Source: Streptomyces coffeae (GTDB lineage Bacteria > Actinomycetota > Actinomycetes > Streptomycetales > Streptomycetaceae). Taken from it: a stretch of 64,000 bases of DNA. The position numbers and the translations under genes were made by a program. The stretch lies in the NCBI RefSeq assembly GCF_016741875.1, contig NZ_JAERRF010000003.1:186001-250000 (forward strand), read 5' to 3'. Positions 52,792-61,590 of this stretch are shown in pieces (within the stretch, counting starts at the first letter, position 1; each line of letters begins with the position of its first letter). The notes under the pieces were generated by a model, which was not told the DNA's origin, made no database searches, and saw nothing but the letters and a program-made list of their open reading frames with translations.

Positions 52792-54204
52792 CTACAGCCC
52801 CCGCAACAGCACCATCGGCCGCTCCACACAGTCGGCCACGTACCGCAGGAACCCCCCGGCCGTCCCCCCGTCGCACACCCGGTGGTCGAAGGTGAACGAC
52901 AGCTGCACCACATGCCGCACCGCGAGCTCACCCTCGTGCACCCACGGCTTCGGGACGATCCGGCCGACGCCGAGCATCGCCGCCTCCGGGTGGTTGATGA
53001 TCGGCGTCGATCCGTCGACCCCGAAGACGCCGTAGTTGTTGAGGGTGAACGTGCCCCCCGTCAGCTCGGCCGGGGCGAGCGACCCCGCGCGGGCGGCCTC
53101 GGTCAGCCGGGCGATCTCCGCGGAGAGCTGCTCGACGCTCCGGGCATGCGCATTGCGTACGACCGGTACGACCAGCCCGCGATCGGTCTGGGCCGCGAAG
53201 CCGAGGTGCACATCGGCGAGCCGGACGATCTCCCGGCTCTCCATGTCCACCGTGGCGTTGAGCTCGGGGTAACGGGCAAGCGCCGCCGTGCAGATACGGG
53301 CCAGGACGGCGAGCAGGGAGACCTTGGGGCCCCCGGCGGCGTTCATCGCCGCGCGGGCGGCGAGCAGTTCCGTGGCGTCGGCGTCCACCCAACAGGTGGC
53401 GTCGGGGATCTCCCGACGGCTCCGCGCCAGCTTGTCGGCGACCAGGCCCCGCACGCCCCGCAACGGAACGCGCTCCTCCCGCGCCGCGGAAGCCGCGGTC
53501 ACGGCCAGGCCGTCCGCCACCGCACCGTCCGCCGCAACGCCGCCCACGGCAGCGCCACCCACCGCCGAACCCCGCACCGCCCGCTCGACGTCGGCACGCA
53601 TGATCAGCCCATCCGGCCCGGAGCCGGTGAGCCCGCGAAGATCGAGCCCGTGTTCACGGGCGAGCCGCCGCACCAGGGGTGAGATCACGGGGAGGGGCCC
53701 GTCGGCACGCCGGTCACCGGTGACCTGAAGGGCAGCGGCACCGGCACCAGCACGGGCACCGGCACCGGCACCGGCACCGGCATCCGGGGAGACCGCGGCC
53801 GGGGAGACCGCGCCGGGCCGAACCCGGCGACGGCGCGCGGCCGGTGCGGTCGTGCCGTACCCGACGAGCACATTGCCCGACCCACCGTCAGCGGCGGCCC
53901 CACCCGAGGCAGCCCCAGCACCCGCGGAACCCCGATCCGCCCCCGGCTCATCCGCCCCCTCCGGAACAGCGACCGTGAGCAGAGGCGCGCCCACGGGCAG
54001 TTCGGTGCCCTCCTCGCCGAAGCGAGCGGTGACCACCCCGCCGTACGGGCACGGCACATCCACCATGGCCTTGGCGGTCTCGACCTCGACGACCGGCTGG
54101 TCGATGGCGACAACATCGCCGACCTGGACCAGCCACCGCACGATCTCCGCGCCGGTGAGCCCCTCCCCCAGATCCGGAAGGGTGAACTCCCGCACCACAG
54201 CCAT
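52792..54204 (-). CDS. bkdC2: branched-chain 2-oxo acid dehydrogenase E2, second cluster
   Basis: 470 residues. Lipoyl domain (VETAKAMVDVP), two low-complexity linkers, one with an Ala-Gly repeat (AGAGAGARAGAGA, about 142-156) and one with repeated VGG/ADG units, a subunit-binding domain (LVRRLAREHGLDLRGLTGSG), and the acyltransferase domain with FDHRVCDGGTAGGFL. The ATG overlaps the E1 beta stop (TGATG). It is more diverged from E. coli-type E2 than the cluster 1 protein. Confidence 0.92.
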   Translation of the reverse strand: MAVVREFTLPDLGEGLTGAEIVRWLVQVGDVVAIDQPVVEVETAKAMVDVPCPYGGVVTARFGEEGTELPVGAPLLTVAVPEGADEPGADRGSAGAGAASGGAAADGGSGNVLVGYGTTAPAARRRRVRPGAVSPAAVSPDAGAGAGAGARAGAGAAALQVTGDRRADGPLPVISPLVRRLAREHGLDLRGLTGSGPDGLIMRADVERAVRGSAVGGAAVGGVAADGAVADGLAVTAASAAREERVPLRGVRGLVADKLARSRREIPDATCWVDADATELLAARAAMNAAGGPKVSLLAVLARICTAALARYPELNATVDMESREIVRLADVHLGFAAQTDRGLVVPVVRNAHARSVEQLSAEIARLTEAARAGSLAPAELTGGTFTLNNYGVFGVDGSTPIINHPEAAMLGVGRIVPKPWVHEGELAVRHVVQLSFTFDHRVCDGGTAGGFLRYVADCVERPMVLLRGL

Positions 54205-55277
54205 CAGACGGCCCTCCCCTCGGTGAACTCCGACTCCCACTGAAGGCGGGCGACGGCGTCCAGCACTCGGTCCACACCGGGCAGATGGTGCCGCTCCAGC
54301 ATGGGCGGCGGGTAGGGGATGTCGAACCCGGTGACCCTCAGCACCGGCGCCTCGAGGTGGTGGAAGCACCGCTCGGTGACCCGGGCGGCAATCTCCCCGC
54401 CGGGACCGCCGAAGCCGGTGGCCTCGTGGACGACAACCGCGCGGCCGGTGCGGCGTACGGAGGCGCATACCGTCTCGTCGTCGAAGGGCACGAGCGAGCG
54501 CAGGTCGACGACCTCGAGGTCCCAGCCCTCGGCGCGGGCCGCCTCGGCGGCCTCGAGGCAGACCGGGACGGAGGGCCCGTAGGTGATGAGCGTGGCGCTC
54601 CGGCCCGGTCCGGAACCACCCGCCGTACCGCCGCCCGGCCGCCGGACCACGGCGCGCCCGATGGGCGGGACCTCGTCCGGCCGGTCGGGCGACCAGTCGC
54701 CCTTGGACCAGTAGAGCCGCTTGGGCTCGAGGAAGACGACGGGGTCGTCGGAGGCGATGGCGGCGCGCAGCAGCCCGTACGCGTCGGCGATGGTCGCGGG
54801 GGCGACGACCTGGAGGCCGGGGGTGGCCATGTAGTAGATCTCGGAGGAGTCGCTGTGGTGCTCGACCCCGCCGATACCGCCGCCGTACGGCACCCGTACG
54901 GTGATCGGCAGCGGCATGGTGCCGCGCGTGCGGTTGCGCATCCGCGAGACATGGCTGATGAGCTGCTCGAAGGCCGGGTACGCGAAGGCGTCGAACTGCA
55001 TCTCGACGACGGGCCGCAGCCCGTACATCGCCATACCGACGGCGGTGCCGAGGATGCCCGCCTCGGCCAGCGGCGTATCGGAGCAGCGGTCGTCGCCGAA
55101 CTCCTTGGCGAGCCCGTCGGTGATGCGGAAGACACCGCCGAGGGTGCCCACGTCCTCGCCGAGGACATGGACGGAGGGGTCGGCGGCCATGGCGTCGCGC
55201 ATGGCGCGGCCGAGGGCCTGAGCCATGGTGGCGGGCTTGCGGGCGGTGCCGGTCCCGGCGGCTGTGGCGGTGGTCAT
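54204..55277 (-). CDS. bkdB2: branched-chain 2-oxo acid dehydrogenase E1 beta, second cluster
   Basis: 357 residues. HVLGEDVGTLGGVFRITDGL, DTPLAEAGILGTAVGMAMYG and YGGGIGGVEHHSDSSE give the E1 beta fold. An insertion near 220-235 (GGGTAGGSGPGRS) is not in the cluster 1 copy. The ATG at 55277 overlaps the E1 alpha stop (ATGA), with AAGGGTG ahead. Confidence 0.93.
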   Translation of the reverse strand: MTTATAAGTGTARKPATMAQALGRAMRDAMAADPSVHVLGEDVGTLGGVFRITDGLAKEFGDDRCSDTPLAEAGILGTAVGMAMYGLRPVVEMQFDAFAYPAFEQLISHVSRMRNRTRGTMPLPITVRVPYGGGIGGVEHHSDSSEIYYMATPGLQVVAPATIADAYGLLRAAIASDDPVVFLEPKRLYWSKGDWSPDRPDEVPPIGRAVVRRPGGGTAGGSGPGRSATLITYGPSVPVCLEAAEAARAEGWDLEVVDLRSLVPFDDETVCASVRRTGRAVVVHEATGFGGPGGEIAARVTERCFHHLEAPVLRVTGFDIPYPPPMLERHHLPGVDRVLDAVARLQWESEFTEGRAV

Positions 55278-56425
55278 CGTGCACCCTTTTCGGACTCGTC
55301 GGCCCCGGTCTCGGCGTCGAGCTCGGCGCGCAGCTGGGCCGCCTGCTCGCGCAGCTGGCTGGTCTTGTTGGCGTAGACGTGCTCGAAGAGCTCCATGGGG
55401 TCGACGACCGGATCCTGGTTCATCCGCTCGCGCAGATCGGCGGCGAGCCGCTCCGCGGACTCGCGCACGGCTTCCACACTCCGCTCGTCGAGCAGATCGC
55501 GGTCCCGCATGGCGTCCTCCAGGAGCGCTATCGGGTCGTGCGCCCGCCATGCCTCGACCTCGGCGTCGGTCCGGTAGCGGGTGGCGTCGTCGGCGTTGGT
55601 GTGGGCGTCGATGCGGTAGGTGACGGCCTCGACGAGGGTGGGGCCCTTGCCGCCGCGGGCCCGGCGCACGGCCTCGTCGAGGACGCGGTGGAGGGCGGCC
55701 GCGTCATTGCCGTCGACGAGGCGGCCGGGCATGCCGTAGCCGACGGCCTTGTGAGCGAGGGAAGGCGCGGCGGTCTGCTTGGCGAGCGGGACGGAGATCG
55801 CGAAGCCGTTGTTCTGGACGAGGAAGACAACCGGGGCCTGCCAGACGGCGGCGAAGTTGAGGGCCTCGTGGAAGTCGCCCTCGCTGGTGCCGCCGTCGCC
55901 GACGAGGGCGAGCGCCACCACGTCGTCGCCCTTGAGGCGGGCGGCGTGGGCCAGCCCGACGGCGTGCGGCAGCTGGGTGGCGAGCGGGGTGCACAGGGGG
56001 GCGACGCGATGGGTGTGGGGGTCGTAACCGGAGTGCCAGTCGCCGCGCAGCAGGGTGAGGGCCTGGACCGGGTCGAGGCCGCGGACGACCGCGGCGAGGG
56101 TGTCGCGGTAGCTGGGGAAGAGCCAATCGCGCTCTTCGAGCACCAGTCCGGCGGCGACCTGGCAGGCTTCCTGTCCGGTGGAGGAGGGATAGACGGCCAG
56201 CCGGCCCTGCCGGGTGAGGGCGGTGGCCTGCGCGTTGTACCGGCGGCCGTGCACCAGCTCGCGGTGGAGCCTGGTGAGCAGGTCGGCGGGGACGTCAGCG
56301 GCAGCGGCGGTGCCCAGCAGGCGGTACGGCTCGGCGTCCGGCAGCAGCGGCGCGGCGTCGACGCGGGGACGCCAGGCGGGCGGGGGAGTGGGCCGGTAGG
56401 CACCGGGCTGCTCAAGGACCGTCAT
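55274..56425 (-). CDS. bkdA2: branched-chain 2-oxo acid dehydrogenase E1 alpha, second cluster
   Basis: 383 residues. The TPP-binding motif is GDGGTSEGDFHEALNFA ending in NNG, with VTYRIDAHTNADDATRYR as the regulatory loop. GGAGG precedes the ATG at 56425. It is first in a tightly overlapping three-gene operon, divergent from bkdR; the shared control region carries a TetR-type palindrome at 56544. Confidence 0.93.
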   Translation of the reverse strand: MTVLEQPGAYRPTPPPAWRPRVDAAPLLPDAEPYRLLGTAAAADVPADLLTRLHRELVHGRRYNAQATALTRQGRLAVYPSSTGQEACQVAAGLVLEERDWLFPSYRDTLAAVVRGLDPVQALTLLRGDWHSGYDPHTHRVAPLCTPLATQLPHAVGLAHAARLKGDDVVALALVGDGGTSEGDFHEALNFAAVWQAPVVFLVQNNGFAISVPLAKQTAAPSLAHKAVGYGMPGRLVDGNDAAALHRVLDEAVRRARGGKGPTLVEAVTYRIDAHTNADDATRYRTDAEVEAWRAHDPIALLEDAMRDRDLLDERSVEAVRESAERLAADLRERMNQDPVVDPMELFEHVYANKTSQLREQAAQLRAELDAETGADESEKGAR

Positions 56426-56543
56426 GACGCGACCTCCGGGACTTGAGGGAGGTGGTGCTCAGCACCTCGCTCGAGGGTGGTAGGTGGAAGACAGGCGGGC
56501 GGACAGCTGGAACGTGAGGCAGGCCACAGCGGCACCCCTCCCT

Positions 56544-56557
56544 ACCGATTGTTCGGT
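56544..56557. promoter_or_regulatory. TetR-type palindrome in the bkd2/bkdR control region
   Basis: ACCGATTGTTCGGT: ACCGA and TCGGT arms. It differs by one base from the palindrome at 59349. It is 119 bp upstream of bkdA2 and about 100 bp upstream of bkdR. Confidence 0.65.
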
Positions 56558-56658
56558 CGCCGACGCATTTTGGCTACAGGCGACCCCAGCCTGTGGACAA
56601 ACGGTTCCGCACCCCTTGAGATGAAGACAGGATGTCCATGAAGGGGAGGCGGGGCGGT

Positions 56659-57147
56659 ATGCGGGACGAACAGATGGCTCATTCGGACGGCAAACCGCCC
56701 GCACGGCCACTGGACTCCATCGACCGCGACATCATCCGTCTCCTCCGGGCGGACGGCCGGGCCTCGATACGCTCCGTGGCCGATCAGGTACATGTGTCGC
56801 GGGCGAATGCCTACGCCCGGATCAACCGTCTGATCGACGACGGGGTGATCCGCGGCTTCAGCGCCCGGGTGGACCAGGAGCGGGCCGGGCAGGGCGCGTC
56901 CGCCTACATCACGCTGAAGATCGTCCAGAACTCCTGGCGCACGGTGCGCGAGCAGCTCAGGGAGCTTCCGGGAGCGGCCCATATCGCCCTGGTCAGCGGG
57001 GATTTCGATGTGCTGCTGCTGGTCCACACCCCGGACAACCGCTCGCTGCGCGAGCTGGTCCTCACCCGGATCCAGGCGATACCGGAGGTGCTGAGCACCC
57101 GGACACTGCTGGTGTTCGAGGAGACGGACCTGGATTCCGAGCCGTGA
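56659..57147 (+). CDS. bkdR: Lrp/AsnC-family regulator of the bkd genes
   Basis: 162 residues. The HTH is SIDRDIIRLLRADGRASIRS, VADQVHVSRANAYARINRL, and the ligand-binding RAM domain ends with IPEVLSTRTLLVFEE. A regulator of this family adjacent to bkd is known as BkdR in Streptomyces and controls the cluster in response to branched-chain amino acids. I chose the ATG at 56659 because GGGGCGG lies directly ahead; ATGs at 56632 and 56638 are also in frame. Confidence 0.9.
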   Translation: MRDEQMAHSDGKPPARPLDSIDRDIIRLLRADGRASIRSVADQVHVSRANAYARINRLIDDGVIRGFSARVDQERAGQGASAYITLKIVQNSWRTVREQLRELPGAAHIALVSGDFDVLLLVHTPDNRSLRELVLTRIQAIPEVLSTRTLLVFEETDLDSEP

Positions 57148-57172
57148 CCCGCGCCCGCGCGGGGCGAGGCGG

Positions 57173-57775
57173 CTAGCGCCCCTCGCCCTGGGTGCGCAGC
57201 CCCGCGAAAGCGGTGCGGACCACGGCGTCGGCGACCTCGTCGGAGGTCGCGGCGCCGCCGCGGCCCGGCCGGTACCACTCGACAATCGAGTTGATCATGC
57301 CGAAGAGCAGCCGGGTGGCCAGCCGCGCGTCCACATCCGCCCGCAGGTCCCTCTCGGCCGCGGCCTGCTTGAGCAGCTCGGCGACCTGGTGGTCGAATTC
57401 GCGGCGGCGTTCCATGGCCCAGCGCTCGGTGTCGGTGTTGCCCCGGACGCGCAGCAGCAGCGTCACATACGGCAGCTCGGCCATCAGCACCTCGGTGGTG
57501 CGCCGGGCCACGTGCTCCAGTCGCTCCACCGCGCGGCCCTCACGGGCGCCCGGCTCCTGGAGGATGCCGAACAGGCCGTCCAGCGCACGGCTTATAGCCA
57601 GCCGGAGCAGCTCCTCCTTGCCCTTGACGTGGTGGTAGATCGACGACTTGGAGATTCCGGCGGCACGGGACAGATGCTCCATGGAGGTGCCGTCGTAGCC
57701 GCGCTCGTTGAACACCTCGACGGCAACCGCGAGCAGCGATTCGGGCGTGTAGGTGTCGCGCTTGGCCATGGTCAT
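57173..57775 (-). CDS. TetR-family regulator (probable PaaR-like)
   Basis: 200 residues. The HTH is SMEHLSRAAGISKSSIYHHV (about 30-50). The C-terminal domain has WAMERRREFDHQVAELLKQA and GMINSIVEWYRPGRGG, typical of TetR regulators next to paa/fatty-acid genes. It starts two bases after the stop of the PaaH-like gene on the same strand, so the two are co-transcribed. ATG 57775 or 57769 could be used. Palindromes at 56544 and 59349, one on each side, are likely binding sites, with an aryl- or acyl-CoA as probable inducer. Confidence 0.88.
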   Translation of the reverse strand: MTMAKRDTYTPESLLAVAVEVFNERGYDGTSMEHLSRAAGISKSSIYHHVKGKEELLRLAISRALDGLFGILQEPGAREGRAVERLEHVARRTTEVLMAELPYVTLLLRVRGNTDTERWAMERRREFDHQVAELLKQAAAERDLRADVDARLATRLLFGMINSIVEWYRPGRGGAATSDEVADAVVRTAFAGLRTQGEGR

Positions 57776-57777
57776 GA

Positions 57778-59292
57778 TTAGAGCAGCTTTTCCTGAGCGG
57801 CGGCACGCCGGATCAGCGCCTGGGAGGGCGCATAGCGGCCGGTGGGGAAGGAGTGGTGGAGGTTGCGCAGAGTGTCGCGCACCCAGAGGGCGCCGAGGTC
57901 GTCGCCCCACTGGAGCGGGCCGCGCGGGTAGTTGACACCGGACCGCATGGCGGTGTCGATGTCCTCCGGGCTCGCCACCTCGCGGGCGACGGCGTCCAGG
58001 GCGAAGTCCACGAGCATCGCGACGGTGCGGGCCACGATCATGCCGGGGACGTCCCGGACGACGCTGACCTCCTTGCCGAGCGCCTGGAACAGCCCGATCG
58101 CCGTCCGTACGGACTCCGGGGAGGCGGCCTCCGACGGAGCGAGGGCGATCCGTGAGGCGGTGCGGTAGTCCAGGGCGAGGTCGAAGCGGATGCAGGCGGC
58201 GGGGTCGGTGGTGGCGGGCGAGCCGTCGGTCAGCGACAGGCGGGTGCCGTCGGGCAGGGCGAGATGGCCCCCGGTGGGCTCGCGGGTGACGGTGATCCCG
58301 GCTTCCTCGATGAGCCCGACGAGGGCGGCGGCCGGCCCCAGATCCCCGTGCAGGGCGACCTTCTCGGGGGCCTCGCAGGGTTCGGCGGTGTGCGGGGCGG
58401 GGCGCTGGGCGCCCTCGGCGTAGTCGAACCAGCCGTGGCCGGACTTGCGTCCGTGGCGCCCGGCGTCCACGAGCTGCCGCTGCGCGAGGGAGGGGGTGAA
58501 TTTCGGATCGTGGAAGAAGGCTTCCCAGACCGAGCGGGTGACGGCCTCGTTGACGTCCTGGCCGATCAGATCGGTCAGCTCGAAGGGGCCCATCCGGAAG
58601 CCGCCGGACTCACGCAGCACGGCGTCGATGGTGGTGGGGTCGGCGGCGCGCTCCTCATGGGCCCGGAAGGCTTCGGCGTAGAAGGGGCGGGCGAGCCGGT
58701 TGACGATGAAGCCGGGGGTGTCGGCGCAGCGCACCGGGGTCTTGCCCCAGGCCGCGACGGTGTCGTACGCGCGGTCGGCGGCGGCCCGGTCCGTGGCGGC
58801 GCCGCGGACGACCTCGACCAGCGGCAGCAGCGGGGCGGGGTTGAAGAAGTGCAGGCCGACGAGGCGACCGGGCAGGCGCAGGGCGCCTGCGACGGCCGTG
58901 ACGGAGAGCGAGGAGGTGTTGGTGGCCAGCAGACAGCGGTCGGAGACAACGGACTCCAGCGCGGTGAACAGCTGCTGTTTGGTGCCCAGTTCCTCGAGGA
59001 TCGCCTCGATGGCCAGATCCGCGTCGGCCAGCTCCTCGATCGCGGCCACGGCGGTGAGGCGGCCGAGTGCCGCGTCACGGTCGGCCGCGGGGAGGCGGCC
59101 CTTGTCGACCAGTCGGCCGAGCCGGGCGGCGATGGCCTCCACGGCCTGGCCGGCCCGGCCCGGTGCGGTGTCGTAGAGCCGTACGGGATGCCCGGCGACC
59201 AGCGCCACCTGGGCGATTCCCTGGCCCATGGTGCCGGTGCCGATGACGGCGACGGTGCTGGTATGCGCCGGTCCCCGGTCGATCGCAGTCAT
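57778..59292 (-). CDS. paaH: 3-hydroxyacyl-CoA dehydrogenase (PaaH-like)
   Basis: 504 residues. NAD-binding domain with VIGTGTMGQGIAQVALVAGH; catalytic His/Glu region LVGLHFFNPAPLLPLVEVV. Then come a 3HCDH C-domain (NRLARPFYAEAFRAHEE) and a second C-terminal 3HCDH repeat (about 385-485, VRDVPGMIVARTVAMLVDFA). The two-repeat architecture is that of PaaH, which oxidises 3-hydroxyadipyl-CoA in phenylacetate breakdown. GAGAGG precedes the ATG at 59292. It is divergent from paaN across a 134-bp region with a palindrome. Confidence 0.9.
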   Translation of the reverse strand: MTAIDRGPAHTSTVAVIGTGTMGQGIAQVALVAGHPVRLYDTAPGRAGQAVEAIAARLGRLVDKGRLPAADRDAALGRLTAVAAIEELADADLAIEAILEELGTKQQLFTALESVVSDRCLLATNTSSLSVTAVAGALRLPGRLVGLHFFNPAPLLPLVEVVRGAATDRAAADRAYDTVAAWGKTPVRCADTPGFIVNRLARPFYAEAFRAHEERAADPTTIDAVLRESGGFRMGPFELTDLIGQDVNEAVTRSVWEAFFHDPKFTPSLAQRQLVDAGRHGRKSGHGWFDYAEGAQRPAPHTAEPCEAPEKVALHGDLGPAAALVGLIEEAGITVTREPTGGHLALPDGTRLSLTDGSPATTDPAACIRFDLALDYRTASRIALAPSEAASPESVRTAIGLFQALGKEVSVVRDVPGMIVARTVAMLVDFALDAVAREVASPEDIDTAMRSGVNYPRGPLQWGDDLGALWVRDTLRNLHHSFPTGRYAPSQALIRRAAAQEKLL

Positions 59293-59348
59293 GCCGCTGA
59301 TCCTCTCGGACGAAGTTATCCACAGGTTCGCCAGGCCCTCTTGTCCCG

Positions 59349-59362
59349 ACCGATCGTTCGGT
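59349..59362. promoter_or_regulatory. TetR/PaaR-type palindrome between paaH-like and paaN
   Basis: ACCGATCGTTCGGT fits ACCGNNCGNNCGGT, the core I recall for PaaR of Corynebacterium. TAATCT directly follows (59363-59368) and could be the paaN -10 box, so binding would repress. Confidence 0.7.
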
Positions 59363-59426
59363 TAATCTAACTCTGTCGACCATCCCAGCCCAGCTCAATC
59401 CCAGCTCGACGAGGAGTTGGTCAGTC

Positions 59427-61148
59427 GTGACCACCGGACTCACCACAGCGCAGTTGACCGAGATGCACCGCCCCACCCTCGACCAGGCACTGGAGGCGAT
59501 CCGTACCCGCGCGTACTGGTCCCCGCACCCCGAGCACCCGAAGGCTTACGGCCCGGAAGGCAAGACGGCCCGCCCGAGCCTGGGCATCCCCGAGGGCCTC
59601 GCCGCGTTCGAAGCCCTGCGCGGCGCCCGCTTCGACCTGGACCAGCCGGGCACCGACGGCTGGACGGGCTCCGAGGTCTCGCCGTACGGCGTGGAGATGG
59701 GCATGGAGTATCCGCACCCGGATATCGATGTACTCCTCCCGGCGATGAAGGCGGGGATGCCCGCCTGGCGGGACGCCGGTCCGGAGGCACGCGCCCTGGT
59801 GTGCCTGGAGATCCTGGCCCGGATCAGCGCCCGCTCCCATGAGTTCGCCCAGGCCGTGATGCACACCAGTGGCCAGGCGTACATGATGGCGTTCCAGGCG
59901 GGCGGCCCCCACGCCCAGGACCGCGGTCTGGAGGCGGTGGCCTATGCCTTCGCCGAGCAGGTGCGCACCCCGGAGGCGGCGGACTGGTCCAAGCCGCAGG
60001 GCAAGCGCGACCCGCTGCGGCTGAACAAGACGTTCACCGCCGTCCCACGCGGTATCGCGCTGCTGATCGGCTGCAACACCTTCCCCACCTGGAATGGCTA
60101 CCCCGGGCTCTTCGCGTCGCTGGCCACCGGCAATCCGGTGCTGGTCAAGCCGCATCCGCAGGCCGTGCTGCCGCTGGCGCTGACCGTCCGGACGGCGCGC
60201 GAGGTGCTGCGCGAGGCGGGCTTCGACCCCAATCTGGTGGCGCTGGCCGCCGAGCGGCCGGACGAGGGCATCGCCAAGGTCCTGGCGGTGCGCCCCGAGA
60301 TCCGCGTGATCGACTACACGGGCTCCACCGCCTTCGGTGACTGGCTGGAGACCCACGCCCGCCAGGCCCAGGTCTTCACCGAGAAGGCCGGGGTCAACAC
60401 GGTCGTCATCGACTCCACCGACGGCTATCAAGGCATGCTGGCCAATCTGGCGTTCTCGCTGTCCCTCTACAGCGGCCAGATGTGCACCACCCCGCAGAAT
60501 CTGCTCATCCCCCGGGAGGGCATCACCACCGACGCCGGGCCCAAGTCGTACGACGAGGTGGTGGCCGATCTCGGAGCGGCGGTCGAGGGGCTGCTGGGCG
60601 ATGACGCCCGGGCGAGCGCGCTGCTGGGCGCGATCGTGGGTCCCCGGGTGCAGGAGCGGCTGGAGGCCGCGACGGGTCTCGGCGGTGTCGCCCTCGCCTC
60701 GCGGGCGGTGACCCACCCCGAGTTCCCGGACGCCACGGTCCGCACACCGCTGATGGTGAAGGCGGACGGGGCCCGGAAGTTCTGGGAGGGGGCAGACGGG
60801 GACGCGCCGTATCTGAGCGAGTGCTTCGGCCCGGTGTTCTTCGCCGTCGCGGTCGACTCCACGGCGGACGCGGTCGCCCTGCTGCGGCGGACCACCCGGG
60901 ACAAGGGCGCGATGACCGTCGGCGCGTACACCACCTCACCGGAGGTGGAGCGGCTGGTCGAGGAGGCATGTCTGGAGGAGTGCGCCCAGCTGTCGCTGAA
61001 TCTGACCGGCGGGGTCTATGTGAACCAGACCGCGGCCTTCTCCGACTTCCACGGCTCCGGCGGCAATCCGTCGGCCAATGCCACGCTGTGCGACAGCGCC
61101 TTTGTGGCGAGCCGCTTCCGGATGATCGAGGTGCGGCGCCAGGCGTAG
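59427..61148 (+). CDS. paaN: phenylacetic acid degradation protein PaaN (aldehyde dehydrogenase type)
   Basis: 573 residues. ALDH-fold protein of the PaaN family without a hydratase domain: GIALLIGCNTFPTWNGYPGL, DYTGSTAFGDWLE and the catalytic Cys in YSGQMCTTPQN. GGVYVNQTAAFSDFHGSGGN comes near the end. It probably oxidises a ring-cleavage semialdehyde in phenylacetyl-CoA breakdown. The GTG at 59427 has GAGGAG about 11 bases upstream. Its operator-promoter is shared with the PaaH-like gene. Confidence 0.92.
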   Translation: MTTGLTTAQLTEMHRPTLDQALEAIRTRAYWSPHPEHPKAYGPEGKTARPSLGIPEGLAAFEALRGARFDLDQPGTDGWTGSEVSPYGVEMGMEYPHPDIDVLLPAMKAGMPAWRDAGPEARALVCLEILARISARSHEFAQAVMHTSGQAYMMAFQAGGPHAQDRGLEAVAYAFAEQVRTPEAADWSKPQGKRDPLRLNKTFTAVPRGIALLIGCNTFPTWNGYPGLFASLATGNPVLVKPHPQAVLPLALTVRTAREVLREAGFDPNLVALAAERPDEGIAKVLAVRPEIRVIDYTGSTAFGDWLETHARQAQVFTEKAGVNTVVIDSTDGYQGMLANLAFSLSLYSGQMCTTPQNLLIPREGITTDAGPKSYDEVVADLGAAVEGLLGDDARASALLGAIVGPRVQERLEAATGLGGVALASRAVTHPEFPDATVRTPLMVKADGARKFWEGADGDAPYLSECFGPVFFAVAVDSTADAVALLRRTTRDKGAMTVGAYTTSPEVERLVEEACLEECAQLSLNLTGGVYVNQTAAFSDFHGSGGNPSANATLCDSAFVASRFRMIEVRRQA

Positions 61149-61172
61149 CGCCGGCCGGGTCCGCGCGGCGGC

Positions 61173-61586
61173 TCAGCCGGCCGCCGCGTGGATCCGCACC
61201 CAGCTGTGCATCGCGATGGCCGCCGCCGCGCCCGCGTTGATCGAGCGGGTGGAGCCGAACTGCGCGATCGAGCACACCAGGGCCGCGTGGCGGCGGGCCT
61301 CCTCCGTCAGTCCCGGCCCCTCCTGGCCGAAGAGCAGCACACAGCGGCGCGGCAGTTCGGTGGTCTCCAGCGGCACCGCCCCGGGGAGGTTGTCGATCCC
61401 GATCACCGGAAGCCCCTCGGCGGCCGCCCAGGCGGTGAGCTCGGCGGTGTCCGGGTGATGGCGGACATGCTGATAGCGGTCGGTGACCATGGCCCCGCGC
61501 CGGTTCCAGCGGCGCCGCCCCACGATATGGATCTCCTTCGCCAGGAACGCGTTGGCCGTGCGCACTACGCTCCCGATGTTGAAGTA
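61173..61586 (-). pseudogene. 5'-truncated TrmH-family RNA methyltransferase
   Basis: From the GTG at 61565 the frame encodes 130 residues; homology in frame continues back to about 61586. The C-terminal part of the SpoU catalytic domain is present: AFLAKEIHIVGRRRWNRRGA, RCVLLFGQEGPGLTEEA (motif 2) and FGSTRSINAGAAAAIAMHSW (motif 3). The frame can be read back as FNIGSVVRTANAF, the motif 1 of the family, but the preceding residues (LCSRY) no longer match, and the whole N-terminal half (about 100 residues in relatives) is absent. Lower-G+C DNA begins here. Translation from the GTG (GGGAGC ahead) would give a protein lacking motif 1, so it is presumably inactive. Confidence 0.8.
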
Positions 61587-61590
61587 TCGG

